Shown here in pieces: positions 23,679 to 33,191 of a DNA stretch of 64,000 nucleotides. Made by a program: the position numbers and the translations under genes. The notes beneath the pieces are model-generated. The model had not been told where the DNA came from. It searched no databases and saw nothing but the letters and a program-made list of their open reading frames with translations. This DNA comes from JBDHWG01 sp039810085 (GTDB lineage Bacteria; Chloroflexota; Anaerolineae; Epilineales; JAHCIE01), in the NCBI GenBank assembly GCA_039810085.1, contig JBDHWG010000012.1, forward strand, positions 62,001-126,000. Reading direction: 5' to 3'. Positions within the stretch are counted from its first letter, which is position 1; the number at the start of each line of letters is the position of its first letter.

Positions 23679-24476
23679 ATGGATGGGAATGGACACGCGG
23701 GGGGGCAGGCGCCGATCATCCGCCTGGACAGGGTCACGAAGGTTTACGAGGAGGCGGGGCAGTCCCACACCGTGCTCGACCACGTGAGCGCCGACTTCGC
23801 GCCGGGCGAGTTCGTCGTTCTGCTGGGCAAGAGTGGCTCTGGCAAGAGCACGCTGCTCAACCTTGTCAGCGGCATCGACGCGCCGACGAGCGGCGACATC
23901 TGGGTCGGCGGCCAGGCGATCACGCGCATGGGCGACCGGGAGCGCACGATCTTCCGCCGTACCCACATTGGCTTCGTTTTCCAGTTCTTCAACCTCATCC
24001 CGACTCTGACGGTGCAGGAGAATGTCCTGCTGCCCGTCGATCTGGCGGGCGGCGGGAAGGCTGGCCGTCAGCGCGGGCTGGAGCTGCTGGAGCGCGTTGG
24101 CCTGGGCAACCGCCTGAGCGCCTATCCCGACCGCCTCTCTGGCGGCGAGCAGCAGCGTGTCGCCATCGCGCGGGCCCTGGCTCACGACCCGCCTCTGGTG
24201 CTTGCCGACGAGCCGACGGGTAACCTGGACGAGGACACGGGGCGGCAGGTGCTTTCGCTGCTGGATGACCTTGTGCGCGAGGCGGGCAAAAGCCTGCTCA
24301 TGGTGACCCATAGCCCGGAGGTCGTCGGCCTGGCCGACCGTGTCTACCGCGTGCGTCACGGTCACCTGATCGAAGAGCCGGTCGGCGCGCAGTCTGCTCC
24401 AAGCGAAGCGCCGCTTGCGCCCGCTACCGGCGACGGCGTCGCGCCTAGCGCCAACGGGCGGAGTGGAAGCGCATGA
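23679..24476 (+). CDS. ABC transporter ATPase, LolD/MacB type
   Basis: 265 residues. Walker A GKSGSGKST, Q-loop FVFQFFNLIPTLTV, signature LSGGEQQR, Walker B LVLADEPTGNLDED, switch His in VTHSPE. This is the LolD/FtsE/MacB subfamily that pairs with FtsX-like permeases. GGGGAG precedes ATG 23679. It overlaps the permease gene by 4 nt (ATGA). The last ~35 residues are an Ala/Pro-rich tail. Confidence 0.93.
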   Translation: MDGNGHAGGQAPIIRLDRVTKVYEEAGQSHTVLDHVSADFAPGEFVVLLGKSGSGKSTLLNLVSGIDAPTSGDIWVGGQAITRMGDRERTIFRRTHIGFVFQFFNLIPTLTVQENVLLPVDLAGGGKAGRQRGLELLERVGLGNRLSAYPDRLSGGEQQRVAIARALAHDPPLVLADEPTGNLDEDTGRQVLSLLDDLVREAGKSLLMVTHSPEVVGLADRVYRVRHGHLIEEPVGAQSAPSEAPLAPATGDGVAPSANGRSGSA

Positions 24477-27091
24477 CCCAGAGCCTTTTGCGCGTCGGAT
24501 TGCGCTACTGGCAGCGCCGCCGCTGGCAGAGCATCTTGGCGATCCTGGGCATCGCCCTGGGTGTCGCCGTTGTCGTCTCGATTGACATTGCCAACGACAG
24601 CGCCCGCCGCGCCTTCGGCCTCTCGACGGAGGCGGTCGCGGGCAAGGCAACGCACGTTATCGTCGGTGGGTCGCTCGGCCTGGACGAAGATATCTACCGG
24701 CAGGTGCGGCTCGACCTGGGGGTGCGCAACGCCGCGCCGGTGGTCGAGGGATACGCGACGGCGGTCGAGCTGCGCCGGGTGCCGCTGCGCATCCTAGGCG
24801 TGGACCCCTTCGCCGAAGGTCCGTTCCGCACGTATGCCGCTGCGCAAAGCGCCGGACCGGCTGCCGACCTCACGCGTTTCTTTGTCGAGCCTGGCGCGGC
24901 CCTTGTCAGCGCCAGCTTCGCCGACGCCCAGGGCCTCAAGCTCGGCGACACGCTCACCATGCGCGTCGGCGATGCGCTGCGTCCGCTGCACATCGTCGGC
25001 CTGCTTCAGCCGTCCGACAACGTCAGCGCGCGGGCGCTCGATGGCCTGGTCATCACCGACATCAGCACCGCCCAGGAAACCCTCGGCATGGTCGGCAAGC
25101 TTAGCCGCATCGACCTGCTCATCGACACAACGACGCCAGGCGGCCAGACGACCCTGGAGGCCATCCAGCAGATGTTGCCCCAGGGCGTGCGCGTCGAGGC
25201 GGCCCAGGCACGCAGCCAGGCGCTAGCGCAGCTCACGGCGGCATTCGAGCTGAACCTCCGCGCTCTGAGCCTGCTGGCCCTCGTGGTGGGCATGTTCCTC
25301 ATCTACAACACCATGACGTTCTCTGTCATCCAGCGGCGGCCCCTCATCGGCACGCTCCGGGCGATGGGGGTGACGCGGCAGGAAATCGGCGCGCTGGTGT
25401 TGTCGGAGGCGCTGACGCTTAGCATTGTCGGCGGTCTGCTGGGCGTCCTCCTTGGGATTGTCCTGGGGCGTGGCGCCGTCCGGCTGGTCACCCAGACCAT
25501 CACAGACCTATATTTCGTGGTCACGGTGCAGGGCGTCGAGATTGCGCCGCTCACGCTGCTCAAAGGTCTTGCCCTCGGCGTTGGCGCGGCAATTGTCGCA
25601 GCCCTGGCGCCTGCGTTGGAGGCGACGTCAGTCCCGCCGCGCCTGGCGCTCTCTCGCTCGGACATGGAGGAACGCATCCGACGTATCCTGCCGTGGACCG
25701 TCGCCGTCGCCCTCGCGTTGCTTGTCGGCGCGGGCGTGTTGCTGGAATTCGGCGGACGGAACCTCGTGTTCAGCTTTGCCGGTGTGATGGCCGTCCTCCT
25801 CAGCATGGCCGCGCTTACGCCGGTAGTAACTGTATTTCTGATGCGTCTCGCTCGCCCGGTGACAAGCCTGGTCGGTGTCCTGGGGCGAATCGCACCCCAG
25901 ACGGTGACGCGAGCGCTGAGTCGAACGTCAGTGGCGATTGCTGCGCTCATGGTGGCCGTGTCGGTGACCATCGGCGTTGGCGTCATGATTGCGTCGTTCC
26001 GCCTGACCGTCGAGCAGTGGCTCGGCTCGACGCTGCGCGCTGATGTCTACGTCAGCACGCCGAGCCTGTCGGCGACACGACCGACAGGTCAGATGGACCC
26101 GGCCATCGCTCGTGAGCTGGCCGGCTTGCCGGAAGTTGCGGAGGTGGAGACGGTGCGTTCTGTGACAGTGGACGCAAGCGACGGGACGACGGCGCTGCTC
26201 GCGGTGCAAGGAACCCATCGCCGCGATTCTTCCGTCTATCGGACATCCACCGGCACGCCGGACGAGATGTGGGCGAAGGTGCAGCAAGGGGCAGCGCTCG
26301 TCTCCGAGCCATACGCCTATCGACATAATATCACAGCAAAGACCTGGGTGCAGCAGAACGGGGAGTGGGTGCGCTCCGACGGTGTGCCGCTCGCACAGGA
26401 TGCTGAGGCCAGCGTGACTCTGCGCAGCGACAAGGGCGATCTGAAGGTCCCGGTGGTGGGCGTCTACTATGACTACGCCTCGGACCAGGGCATCGTCATG
26501 ATTGCGATGGACACGTACCGCCAGTGGTGGAACGACCCGTGGATCTCATCCGTCGCGCTCTACGTCAAGCCAGGCGTCGATACGGACGCCCTTGTGCGCG
26601 GCATCCAGACCCGCTACGCCGACCGCGACCTGGTGGTCTCGGCGAACGCAACGCTGCGGCGCGGCGCTCTCGACGTGTTCGACCGCACGTTTGCCATCAC
26701 CTCGGCGCTACAACTTCTCGCCACGGTCGTCGCCTTCATCGGCGTCCTGAGCGCGCTGATGGCGCTCCAGCTCGAACGCACGCGCGAGCTAGGTACACTC
26801 CGCGCGTCCGGCGTCACCATGCCCCAGATGTGGGGGCTGACGATGCTGGAGAGCAGCCTCATCGGCGGGACGGCCGGTCTCCTCGCCGCGCCAACCGGAT
26901 TGGCCCTCGCGGCCATCCTGGTCTACGTCATCAACCTGCGCTCGTTTGGCTGGACACTCCAGCTCATCATCCCGCCGCGCCTGTTCGTGGAGGCGTTCCT
27001 CGTCGCCGTTGTCGCCGCGCTTCTAGCAGGCGTCTACCCGGCGATCCGCTTAGGACGGATGCAGATTGCGGAGGCGCTGCGCGCCGAGTAG
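24473..27091 (+). CDS. FtsX-like ABC permease, two FtsX domains
   Basis: 872 residues. An N-terminal membrane helix (SILAILGIALGVAVVVSIDIA) leads into a MacB-like extracytoplasmic domain, then a first FtsX three-helix set at about residues 265-390, a second pair of helices near 410-520, another outer domain (520-750), and a final FtsX set at 750-870. It is the membrane partner of the upstream ATPase. Such pairs move lipids, lipoproteins or peptides, or signal through the envelope; no substrate can be assigned. Confidence 0.92.
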   Translation: MTQSLLRVGLRYWQRRRWQSILAILGIALGVAVVVSIDIANDSARRAFGLSTEAVAGKATHVIVGGSLGLDEDIYRQVRLDLGVRNAAPVVEGYATAVELRRVPLRILGVDPFAEGPFRTYAAAQSAGPAADLTRFFVEPGAALVSASFADAQGLKLGDTLTMRVGDALRPLHIVGLLQPSDNVSARALDGLVITDISTAQETLGMVGKLSRIDLLIDTTTPGGQTTLEAIQQMLPQGVRVEAAQARSQALAQLTAAFELNLRALSLLALVVGMFLIYNTMTFSVIQRRPLIGTLRAMGVTRQEIGALVLSEALTLSIVGGLLGVLLGIVLGRGAVRLVTQTITDLYFVVTVQGVEIAPLTLLKGLALGVGAAIVAALAPALEATSVPPRLALSRSDMEERIRRILPWTVAVALALLVGAGVLLEFGGRNLVFSFAGVMAVLLSMAALTPVVTVFLMRLARPVTSLVGVLGRIAPQTVTRALSRTSVAIAALMVAVSVTIGVGVMIASFRLTVEQWLGSTLRADVYVSTPSLSATRPTGQMDPAIARELAGLPEVAEVETVRSVTVDASDGTTALLAVQGTHRRDSSVYRTSTGTPDEMWAKVQQGAALVSEPYAYRHNITAKTWVQQNGEWVRSDGVPLAQDAEASVTLRSDKGDLKVPVVGVYYDYASDQGIVMIAMDTYRQWWNDPWISSVALYVKPGVDTDALVRGIQTRYADRDLVVSANATLRRGALDVFDRTFAITSALQLLATVVAFIGVLSALMALQLERTRELGTLRASGVTMPQMWGLTMLESSLIGGTAGLLAAPTGLALAAILVYVINLRSFGWTLQLIIPPRLFVEAFLVAVVAALLAGVYPAIRLGRMQIAEALRAE

Positions 27092-27095
27092 CAAG

Positions 27096-27596
27096 CTACC
27101 CGGCGCTGCCGCCGCTCGTTTCTTTGTCTAGCTCATTTTGCAACTCTTGAGCGGTCGTGTCGTCGAGGTTGGTATACAGGAGCGAGCCGCCATACTCAGC
27201 CAGGCGCTTGTGGAGGGCAACCGGGTCGCCTTGCAGCGCGACCAGGAACACCGCTGACGAGCCGGGCTGCATCTCGCGCGCCAGGTCCTTGACGAAGCCC
27301 TCGTCGAGGGAATAGTTGGCGGTATCCTCGTCGAAGGTGGCGGTGGTCGGCGCCACCTGCTCATACTGCGTGAAGCCCGGCACAACAATCGAGCCGAAGA
27401 ACTTGTGCCACCAGCGGTTCCCATCCGCTGCACGGAAGCCGGCCGACTCGATGTTGAGCTTGCCGTCGGCGTCCTTGACCACGACGCGCCCGCTGCCGAA
27501 CGTCGCTGCGTTCTCGGCTTGAAGCGCTTTCAGGCTGTCGATCACTTCCCTAGCGCGGCCCTCGTCGGGGTACACAATCGCGATGATTTCGGCCAT
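27096..27596 (-). CDS. DUF1269-like protein lacking the glycine-zipper helix
   Basis: 166 residues. The N-terminal strand pattern (MAEIIAIVYPDEGRAREVIDSLKALQ) and the later GFVKDLAREMQPGSSAVFLVAL segment match DUF1269 proteins such as the one at 54311-54856. In place of the hydrophobic Gly-zipper segment there is only WWHKFFGSIVVPGF, so this version is probably soluble or peripheral. Function unknown. GGAGGCGAC lies before ATG 27596. It is convergent with the FtsX permease, with 4 nt between them. Confidence 0.75.
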   Translation of the reverse strand: MAEIIAIVYPDEGRAREVIDSLKALQAENAATFGSGRVVVKDADGKLNIESAGFRAADGNRWWHKFFGSIVVPGFTQYEQVAPTTATFDEDTANYSLDEGFVKDLAREMQPGSSAVFLVALQGDPVALHKRLAEYGGSLLYTNLDDTTAQELQNELDKETSGGSAG

Positions 27597-27681
27597 GTCG
27601 CCTCCTGGTGTATGCTATCTTGCCCGTCTCTCATATGCCCACTATCATTTGACTAGCTTGTATCATAGTAAAGGATTCAGC

Positions 27682-29079
27682 ATGCGTTTACTGGTACGCA
27701 TCGCGGTCTTGGTTGCCGCGTTTGTTCTCACCGCCTGCTCCGCCAGTGGCGGAACAACGACGGCTCCCACCGCTGTCCCCACGCGTCCAACGTCACCAGC
27801 CCCCGCAGCACAGGCTCCGGTCGCGCCTTCGCCGGCTGCCACCGCCATTGCAGCGCCGAAGGCAGCTGCTACGACCGCGCCCACCGCTGCCGCTCAAGCA
27901 GCAACCTCCGTGCCGCCTACACGCGCCGCAGCGACGCCGGCATCGACAACCAAGCCAACTGCCAGCCCTGTCCAAACCTTCGATCCCAAGACGACCACAA
28001 TCCGACTAAACAAAATCACCGGCGGCCTGCGCAATCCGGTGGGCATCGCCAACGCGGGCGACGGCAGCAACCGCCTGTTCATCGTCGAGAAGGCGGGGAC
28101 GATTCGCATCGTGCGCGATGGAGCCGTCGCGTCCCAGCCGTTCCTGGACATCACGAACCTGGTTTACTCGGCTGGAACGGAGCAGGGCTTGCTCGGCCTG
28201 GCCTTTGCCCCGGACTACCGCACGGGCGGCGTCTTCTACGTCTACTACATCGGCCAGGACCGCAACTCGACCCTGGCGCGCTACAAGGTCTCCTCCGACC
28301 CCGACCGCGCCGACCCGGCGTCGGGCGCCGTCATCTTCACCGCCCAGCAGCCGCCGTACCCCAACCACAAGGGCGGCGAGCTGATCTTTGGGCCGGACGG
28401 CTATCTCTACCTCGGCCTGGGCGACGGCGGGAGCGCGGGCGATCCGCAGGGGAACGGGCAGAACTTGAATTCCCCGCTGGGCAAGATTTTGCGCTTCGAC
28501 GTGAGCAAAGGCTCGCCCTACGCCATCCCCGCCGACAACCCCTTCAAAGATCGCCAGGGCGCTCGCCCGGAAATCTGGGCCTATGGTCTGCGCAACCCGT
28601 GGCGCTTCTCGTTCGACCGCGCGACGGGCGACCTCTACATCGCCGACGTCGGCCAGAACGTCTGGGAGGAGATCAACTTCCAGCCGCGCTCGTCGAAGGG
28701 CGGCGAGAACTACGGCTGGAATCGGATGGAAGGCAATCACTGCTTCCCCCCCGACAGCCAGTGCCAGACCACGGGCTTTGTCATGCCGGTGGCAGAGTAC
28801 AGCCACAGCGAGGGCGGCTGTAGCGTGACCGGCGGCTATGTCTATCGCGGCAAGGCGCAACCCGCGCTCACGGGCGCCTATCTGTTCGCCGACTACTGCT
28901 CCGGCAAGTTCTGGGCGCTGTCGCGCGCGGCCGACGGCCCCTGGCAGAAGACGGCGCTGACCCAGGTCGCCATCTCGCCGTCGTCGTTTGGCGAGGACGA
29001 GGCGGGTGAGCTTTACGTCGCCGCCATCAACCAAGGCGAGCTGTACCGGGTCGCGCAGGCGTCGCTCAATGGGTCGTGA
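27682..29079 (+). CDS. PQQ-type soluble sugar dehydrogenase, lipoprotein
   Basis: 465 residues. Lipoprotein signal (LVRIAVLVAAFVLTACSAS), an Ala/Pro/Thr linker of about 80 residues, then a six-bladed beta-propeller of the glucose/sorbosone dehydrogenase family: NPVGIANAGDGSNRLFIVEKAG, YPNHKGGELIFGPDGYLYL, GLRNPWRFSFDRATGDLYIADVGQN. Such proteins oxidise aldose sugars with PQQ, or lack cofactor; no pqq genes are in the window. ATG 27682 starts the signal peptide; the frame is open upstream but without a plausible start. Confidence 0.9.
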   Translation: MRLLVRIAVLVAAFVLTACSASGGTTTAPTAVPTRPTSPAPAAQAPVAPSPAATAIAAPKAAATTAPTAAAQAATSVPPTRAAATPASTTKPTASPVQTFDPKTTTIRLNKITGGLRNPVGIANAGDGSNRLFIVEKAGTIRIVRDGAVASQPFLDITNLVYSAGTEQGLLGLAFAPDYRTGGVFYVYYIGQDRNSTLARYKVSSDPDRADPASGAVIFTAQQPPYPNHKGGELIFGPDGYLYLGLGDGGSAGDPQGNGQNLNSPLGKILRFDVSKGSPYAIPADNPFKDRQGARPEIWAYGLRNPWRFSFDRATGDLYIADVGQNVWEEINFQPRSSKGGENYGWNRMEGNHCFPPDSQCQTTGFVMPVAEYSHSEGGCSVTGGYVYRGKAQPALTGAYLFADYCSGKFWALSRAADGPWQKTALTQVAISPSSFGEDEAGELYVAAINQGELYRVAQASLNGS

Positions 29080-29099
29080 GGACGTTTGGGGGAGATGAG

Positions 29100-30314
29100 A
29101 TGCTGGACAAGACGTTCGACGTGGCGATCATCGGCGCCGGTCCAGGCGGATCGGCCGCCGCCTACTACCTGGCTCAGCGCGGCCTCGCCGTGGCGCTACT
29201 GGACAAGGCCGACTTTCCCCGCGACAAGACGTGCGGCGATGGCCTCACGCCCCGCGCCGTGTCGGTGCTCCGAGACATGGGCTTGCTGGAACAGCTCTTG
29301 CAGGTAGGGCATCGGACGCCGCGTCTGGAAATCGTCGCCCCCCTGGGCTACTCAGTTGACTCCGACATCCCCAAGGTGGGAGACTGGCCTGAGTTCACCC
29401 TCGTTGTGCCGCGTCTCATCCTGGATGACCTGCTGCTACACAAGGCTATTGGCGCTGGGGCCGTGTTCCAGGGCGGGACGCGCGTCTCGAAGGTGGCGAC
29501 ATCGGCCGCAGGTGTCACGGTTCATGGCACGCGCAAGGGCGGCGTGGTCGAGGTCAAGGCGCGGGTCGCCATCGTCGCCACGGGGGCCAGCCCGACGCTG
29601 CTGATGGAGATGGGCATTCTCAAGCACAAGCCGGCGATGATGATTGCCTCGCGCGCGTACTTCGAGGATATGCGCGGATTGAAGGACGAGGTCTACCTGA
29701 CCTTCGAGGGCGTCCCGCTGCCGGGCTACGGCTGGGTGTTCCCGACGTCGGAAACTTCGGCGAACATTGGGGCGGGCCTCGTGCGGCGGAGCTGGACGAG
29801 CCGCTGGCGCAAGGAGACATCGAGCCAGGTGTTCCAGAAGTTCATCGCCAGCCCGACCATCAAGGCCATGCTCGACGGCGGGCACCAGGTTGGACCGATC
29901 AAGGGCTACCCGCTGCGCATGGACTTCGCCCAGTCGCCGACATATGGCGAACGCACGCTCCTGGTGGGCGAGGCGGCGGGGCTGGTGAACCCGCTGACGG
30001 GCGAGGGCATAGACTACGCTCTGGAGTCCGGACGTCTAGCAGCGGAGCACCTGACGGCGCTCTTTGCCGCCAACGACCTGTCGCAGGCGCGGCTCGCCGA
30101 GTATGACACTATCCTCCGCGAGCGGTTTCAGCGATTGTTCGTCTTCTGCGACCGGGTGCGGGCGATCTGCCTGAACCCCCTGCTGCTCAACCCGCTTGTC
30201 GCGGTGGCTAACTATCGCACGGACTTGAAGCTGCGGCTGATCTACGCGGTGCTGGGGCTACACGGCGCGCCGCTGGAAAGTGCGGCGCAGCCGGCTGTGG
30301 AGATCGAGGTATAG
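29100..30314 (+). CDS. geranylgeranyl-reductase-family FAD oxidoreductase
   Basis: 404 residues. FAD-binding GxGxxG motif in DVAIIGAGPGGSAAAYYLA, then the family mark FPRDKTCGDGLTPRAV, and the second FAD motif LLVGEAAGLVNPLTGEGIDYAL. The family reduces isoprenoid side chains (chlorophyll, archaeal lipids, menaquinone) or acts as a halogenase-like monooxygenase. With no photosynthesis genes here, a quinone or lipid substrate is more likely. ATG 29100 follows GGGGGAG; a GTG at 29076 overlaps the previous stop and is less likely. Confidence 0.9.
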   Translation: MLDKTFDVAIIGAGPGGSAAAYYLAQRGLAVALLDKADFPRDKTCGDGLTPRAVSVLRDMGLLEQLLQVGHRTPRLEIVAPLGYSVDSDIPKVGDWPEFTLVVPRLILDDLLLHKAIGAGAVFQGGTRVSKVATSAAGVTVHGTRKGGVVEVKARVAIVATGASPTLLMEMGILKHKPAMMIASRAYFEDMRGLKDEVYLTFEGVPLPGYGWVFPTSETSANIGAGLVRRSWTSRWRKETSSQVFQKFIASPTIKAMLDGGHQVGPIKGYPLRMDFAQSPTYGERTLLVGEAAGLVNPLTGEGIDYALESGRLAAEHLTALFAANDLSQARLAEYDTILRERFQRLFVFCDRVRAICLNPLLLNPLVAVANYRTDLKLRLIYAVLGLHGAPLESAAQPAVEIEV

Positions 30315-30327
30315 AGAGGATTCGGAC

Positions 30328-32010
30328 ATGGCTTCTTCCAGTGGAGCGGCGATTGGTCCGTCGGCTGGCGGCCTGACCCGCTCGCAAATGATGGGCGCGC
30401 TCGCGGGTGTGCTGCTCGGCATTCTGTTGTCGGCGCTCGACCAGACGATTGTCGGCACGGCGCTGCCGAAGGTCATTGCCCAGCTTCAAGGGCTGGACCG
30501 CTACGCCTGGGTCTTCACCGCCTACATGCTGACCTCGACGGCGACAATGCCGATTTGGGGCAAGCTCTCCGACATCTATGGCCGCAAGTGGCTCTATATG
30601 CTTGGCATGGCAGTCTTCGTCCTCGGCTCGGCGCTGTCCGGCGCGTCCCAGTCGATGAATCAGCTCATCCTGTTCCGTGCCGTGCAGGGTCTCGGCGCGG
30701 GCGCGATGCTCCCCATCTCGCTCTCCATCATCGGCGACATCTTCCCGCCGGCTGAGCGCGGCAAGTACCAGGGCATCACGGGGGCTGTCTTCGGTATCGC
30801 CTCCATCTTCGGCCCGGCCCTTGGCGGCTACATTACCGACAGTCTCAACTGGCGCTGGGTGTTCTACATCAACCTGCCCGTGGGCATCGTCGCGTTGATT
30901 GTCGTCTACCTGACGCTGCCCAACTTCGGGCTGCGCACGCGCCACGCGGTTGACTACCTGGGCGCGGCGCTGCTCGTCGCCGGCATCGTGCCGCTGCTGC
31001 TGGCGTTCACCTGGGCCGGCGCCGAGTACCCCTGGCTGTCGGTCCCGATTCTCGGCCTGCTGGCCGCCAGCATCGTGTTGCTGGCATTCTTCATCTGGAC
31101 TGAGCGGCGCGCCCAGGAGCCGATTCTTCCCCTGACGCTGTTCAGGAACGACATCTTCTCGGTATCCAGCTTCACCTCGTTCCTCATCGGCATCGGAATG
31201 TTCGGGCCGCTGCTGTTCATACCCCTGTTCGTCCAGGGCGTCCTCGGTCAGTCGGCGACGACGTCAGGCGCGGTGATTACCCCGACGATGCTCTCCTTCG
31301 TCGTCGCCAGCATCATCAGCGGCCAGCTCATGAGCCGCTGGGGCCGCTATCGCATCATCGCCGTGGTCGGGCTGAGCGTAGCCACGGTCGGCATCTTCCT
31401 GCTGTCGCGCATGACGGCTGAGACGAGCGTTCTGAACGTGACCATCAACATGGTCATCATGGGGCTTGGCCTCGGCAGCGTCATGTCGCCGTTCACCATC
31501 ATCGTCCAGAACGCCGTCGAGTACCGCTTCATGGGCGTCGCAACATCGTCCATCACCTTCTTCCGGTCCATCGGCGGCACGATTGGCGCGGCCATTCTCG
31601 GCTCGTTCCTCAGCATGACCTTCGCATCGCAACTCGCGTCGGCCATGCCGCCCGCTGTGAAACAAGCTGTGCCGGCCGACCGCCTGGCGGACATTCACGA
31701 CCCCCAGGCGCTGCTCGATCCCCAATCCATGACGATGCTCCGTAGTTTGTTTGCGGGTGCGGGCGCCCAGGCTGACGCGCTGCTCGCCCAGCTTCTCGAT
31801 GCGATTCGCTTGGCGCTTGCCGTGGCGCTCCACGACGTATTCCTGGTCGCCACGGTCATCATGGCGATTGCGGTGGTGAGCGCGTTCTTCCTGCGCGAGA
31901 TTCCGCTGCGGCGCTCCCACAGGGCGGGCCTGGCCGACGCCATGATGGAAGGCGGCGGCGAGATGGTGATGGACGCACACCCGGCGCCGGATCGCTCGGC
32001 AACACCGTAA
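30328..32010 (+). CDS. MFS multidrug transporter, DHA2 (14-TM) family
   Basis: 560 residues with 14 predicted membrane segments. Motifs: LDQTIVGTALPKVIAQL in TM1, GKLSDIYGRKW in the TM2-3 loop (motif A), and the RAVQGLGAGAMLPIS region. It is an EmrB/QacA-type proton-driven drug exporter. GAGAGGAT precedes ATG 30328. A ~50-residue insertion before the last helix (AVKQAVPADRLADIHDPQ) is common in this family. It lies 13 nt after the oxidoreductase and may be co-transcribed with it. Confidence 0.93.
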   Translation: MASSSGAAIGPSAGGLTRSQMMGALAGVLLGILLSALDQTIVGTALPKVIAQLQGLDRYAWVFTAYMLTSTATMPIWGKLSDIYGRKWLYMLGMAVFVLGSALSGASQSMNQLILFRAVQGLGAGAMLPISLSIIGDIFPPAERGKYQGITGAVFGIASIFGPALGGYITDSLNWRWVFYINLPVGIVALIVVYLTLPNFGLRTRHAVDYLGAALLVAGIVPLLLAFTWAGAEYPWLSVPILGLLAASIVLLAFFIWTERRAQEPILPLTLFRNDIFSVSSFTSFLIGIGMFGPLLFIPLFVQGVLGQSATTSGAVITPTMLSFVVASIISGQLMSRWGRYRIIAVVGLSVATVGIFLLSRMTAETSVLNVTINMVIMGLGLGSVMSPFTIIVQNAVEYRFMGVATSSITFFRSIGGTIGAAILGSFLSMTFASQLASAMPPAVKQAVPADRLADIHDPQALLDPQSMTMLRSLFAGAGAQADALLAQLLDAIRLALAVALHDVFLVATVIMAIAVVSAFFLREIPLRRSHRAGLADAMMEGGGEMVMDAHPAPDRSATP

Positions 32011-32079
32011 CGAACGACGACAACACTCAGACCCGCCGTCCGGGTTGTTTGATTCAATAATAAATCCCTGGTGATGGCC

Positions 32080-32112
32080 CGTCATTGCGAGCGAACGCGA
32101 AGCAATCCCGCG
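32080..32112 (+). repeat. dispersed intergenic repeat, copy 2
   Basis: CGTCATTGCGAGCGAACGCG followed by AAGCAATCCCGCG; matches the copy at 22165-22196 in inverted orientation. The gap 32011-32287 holds no gene. At about 32162-32175 (GAGGTTGCTTCGCC) there is a partial inverted echo of the AAGCAATC end, as if this were a short element with degenerate inverted ends. Confidence 0.6.
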
Positions 32113-32287
32113 CCAGAGTGATGGAACGCTTATGACAGCGTGGCGCAGCAATCGCTCGGCGTGAGGTTGCTTCGCCAGCAGGGGCAGAGTACTGCACCCA
32201 CACCCCAGTTGTCCTCCTCGCAACGACACTCCAACGTCGTGAGCTTGTGGGCTTCGGGACAAGAGCCAACGTGGTAAGGAAACTTTT

Positions 32288-33079
32288 ATGCATCTATTGA
32301 GGCCGCGCGACTACGAGCGCGCCATACCCGTTCTCGCGCAGCGCGAGACGGAGAGCCACATGGCCCTGGTATACGCGGTCTTCGATGGGACGCTGCCGGG
32401 CAAGGTGTTCGTGGATGACCCCGACGCCGTTCACACTCTGCTCGTGTGCAACCTGACCGGGTTCTGGTTCGTCTTTGGTGAGCCGACGCCCGCCTTCTTC
32501 GACTTTGTCCCCGAGCTGTTACGGGTGCATCTCAACGATGAGCCGACGGCGCTGTTCGCCACCTCCCGTGCCTGGGAGACGGCTCTCGGCCCTCGTTTCA
32601 GCCACAAGTTCACCCGCATCGGCTTCCACTTTTCGCCCCACGATGGCGCACCGCCCACCGACTATCAGTCCCGCGTCCCCACTGGCTTCCGCCTCGTTCC
32701 CCTCGACCCGACGCTGGCGGCGCGGCTCGGCGCGGACGGCATGGACCCGTGGATCGTGCGCATCTGGGGCGGACCAGACGCCTTCGGGAAGCGTGTTTTC
32801 GGCTGGGCCTTGGCGACGGGGCCTCGACTCGTCAGTTTTTGCACCGCCTGTGGGCTGGGCGGGGGCGAAGCAGAGATCGAGATCGGCACAGCGCCCGCGT
32901 TCGAGGGGCGCGGCCTGGCGACGATTGTCGGCGCGGCATTCGTGGCGGAGGCTCTCGACCGGGGCCTGACGCCTGCCTGGACCTGCGACAGCCGCAACAT
33001 TGGCTCTTTGGCGGTCGCGCGGAAGCTCGGATTCGTGCCTGTCGAGACCGTGGCGGGCTATTGGCTGCCGAGGACCTAG
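32288..33079 (+). CDS. GNAT-family N-acetyltransferase
   Basis: 263 residues. The C-terminal half is a GNAT domain: EIEIGTAPAFEGRGLATIVGAAFV supplies the acetyl-CoA binding R/QxxGxG/A-like loop and SRNIGSLAVARKLGF the last helix. The N-terminal ~120 residues form a second, weaker GNAT-like half as in the GNAT_acetyltran group. The substrate is unknown. AAGGAAAC precedes ATG 32288. Confidence 0.88.
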   Translation: MHLLRPRDYERAIPVLAQRETESHMALVYAVFDGTLPGKVFVDDPDAVHTLLVCNLTGFWFVFGEPTPAFFDFVPELLRVHLNDEPTALFATSRAWETALGPRFSHKFTRIGFHFSPHDGAPPTDYQSRVPTGFRLVPLDPTLAARLGADGMDPWIVRIWGGPDAFGKRVFGWALATGPRLVSFCTACGLGGGEAEIEIGTAPAFEGRGLATIVGAAFVAEALDRGLTPAWTCDSRNIGSLAVARKLGFVPVETVAGYWLPRT

Positions 33080-33191
33080 CGCCAGGGATTGCCAAGGGGG
33101 TGAGTAAGGATTGCAGGTGTCGGGCCTTCTGATTTATGACGATGAATGTAGTTTTCAACCGGGATCTGTGAGCCGACGATTCGAGGTCAAC

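Noticed and set aside
28006..29034. 342-codon minus-strand frame opposite the sugar dehydrogenase
   Set aside because: Antisense shadow of a well-supported gene.
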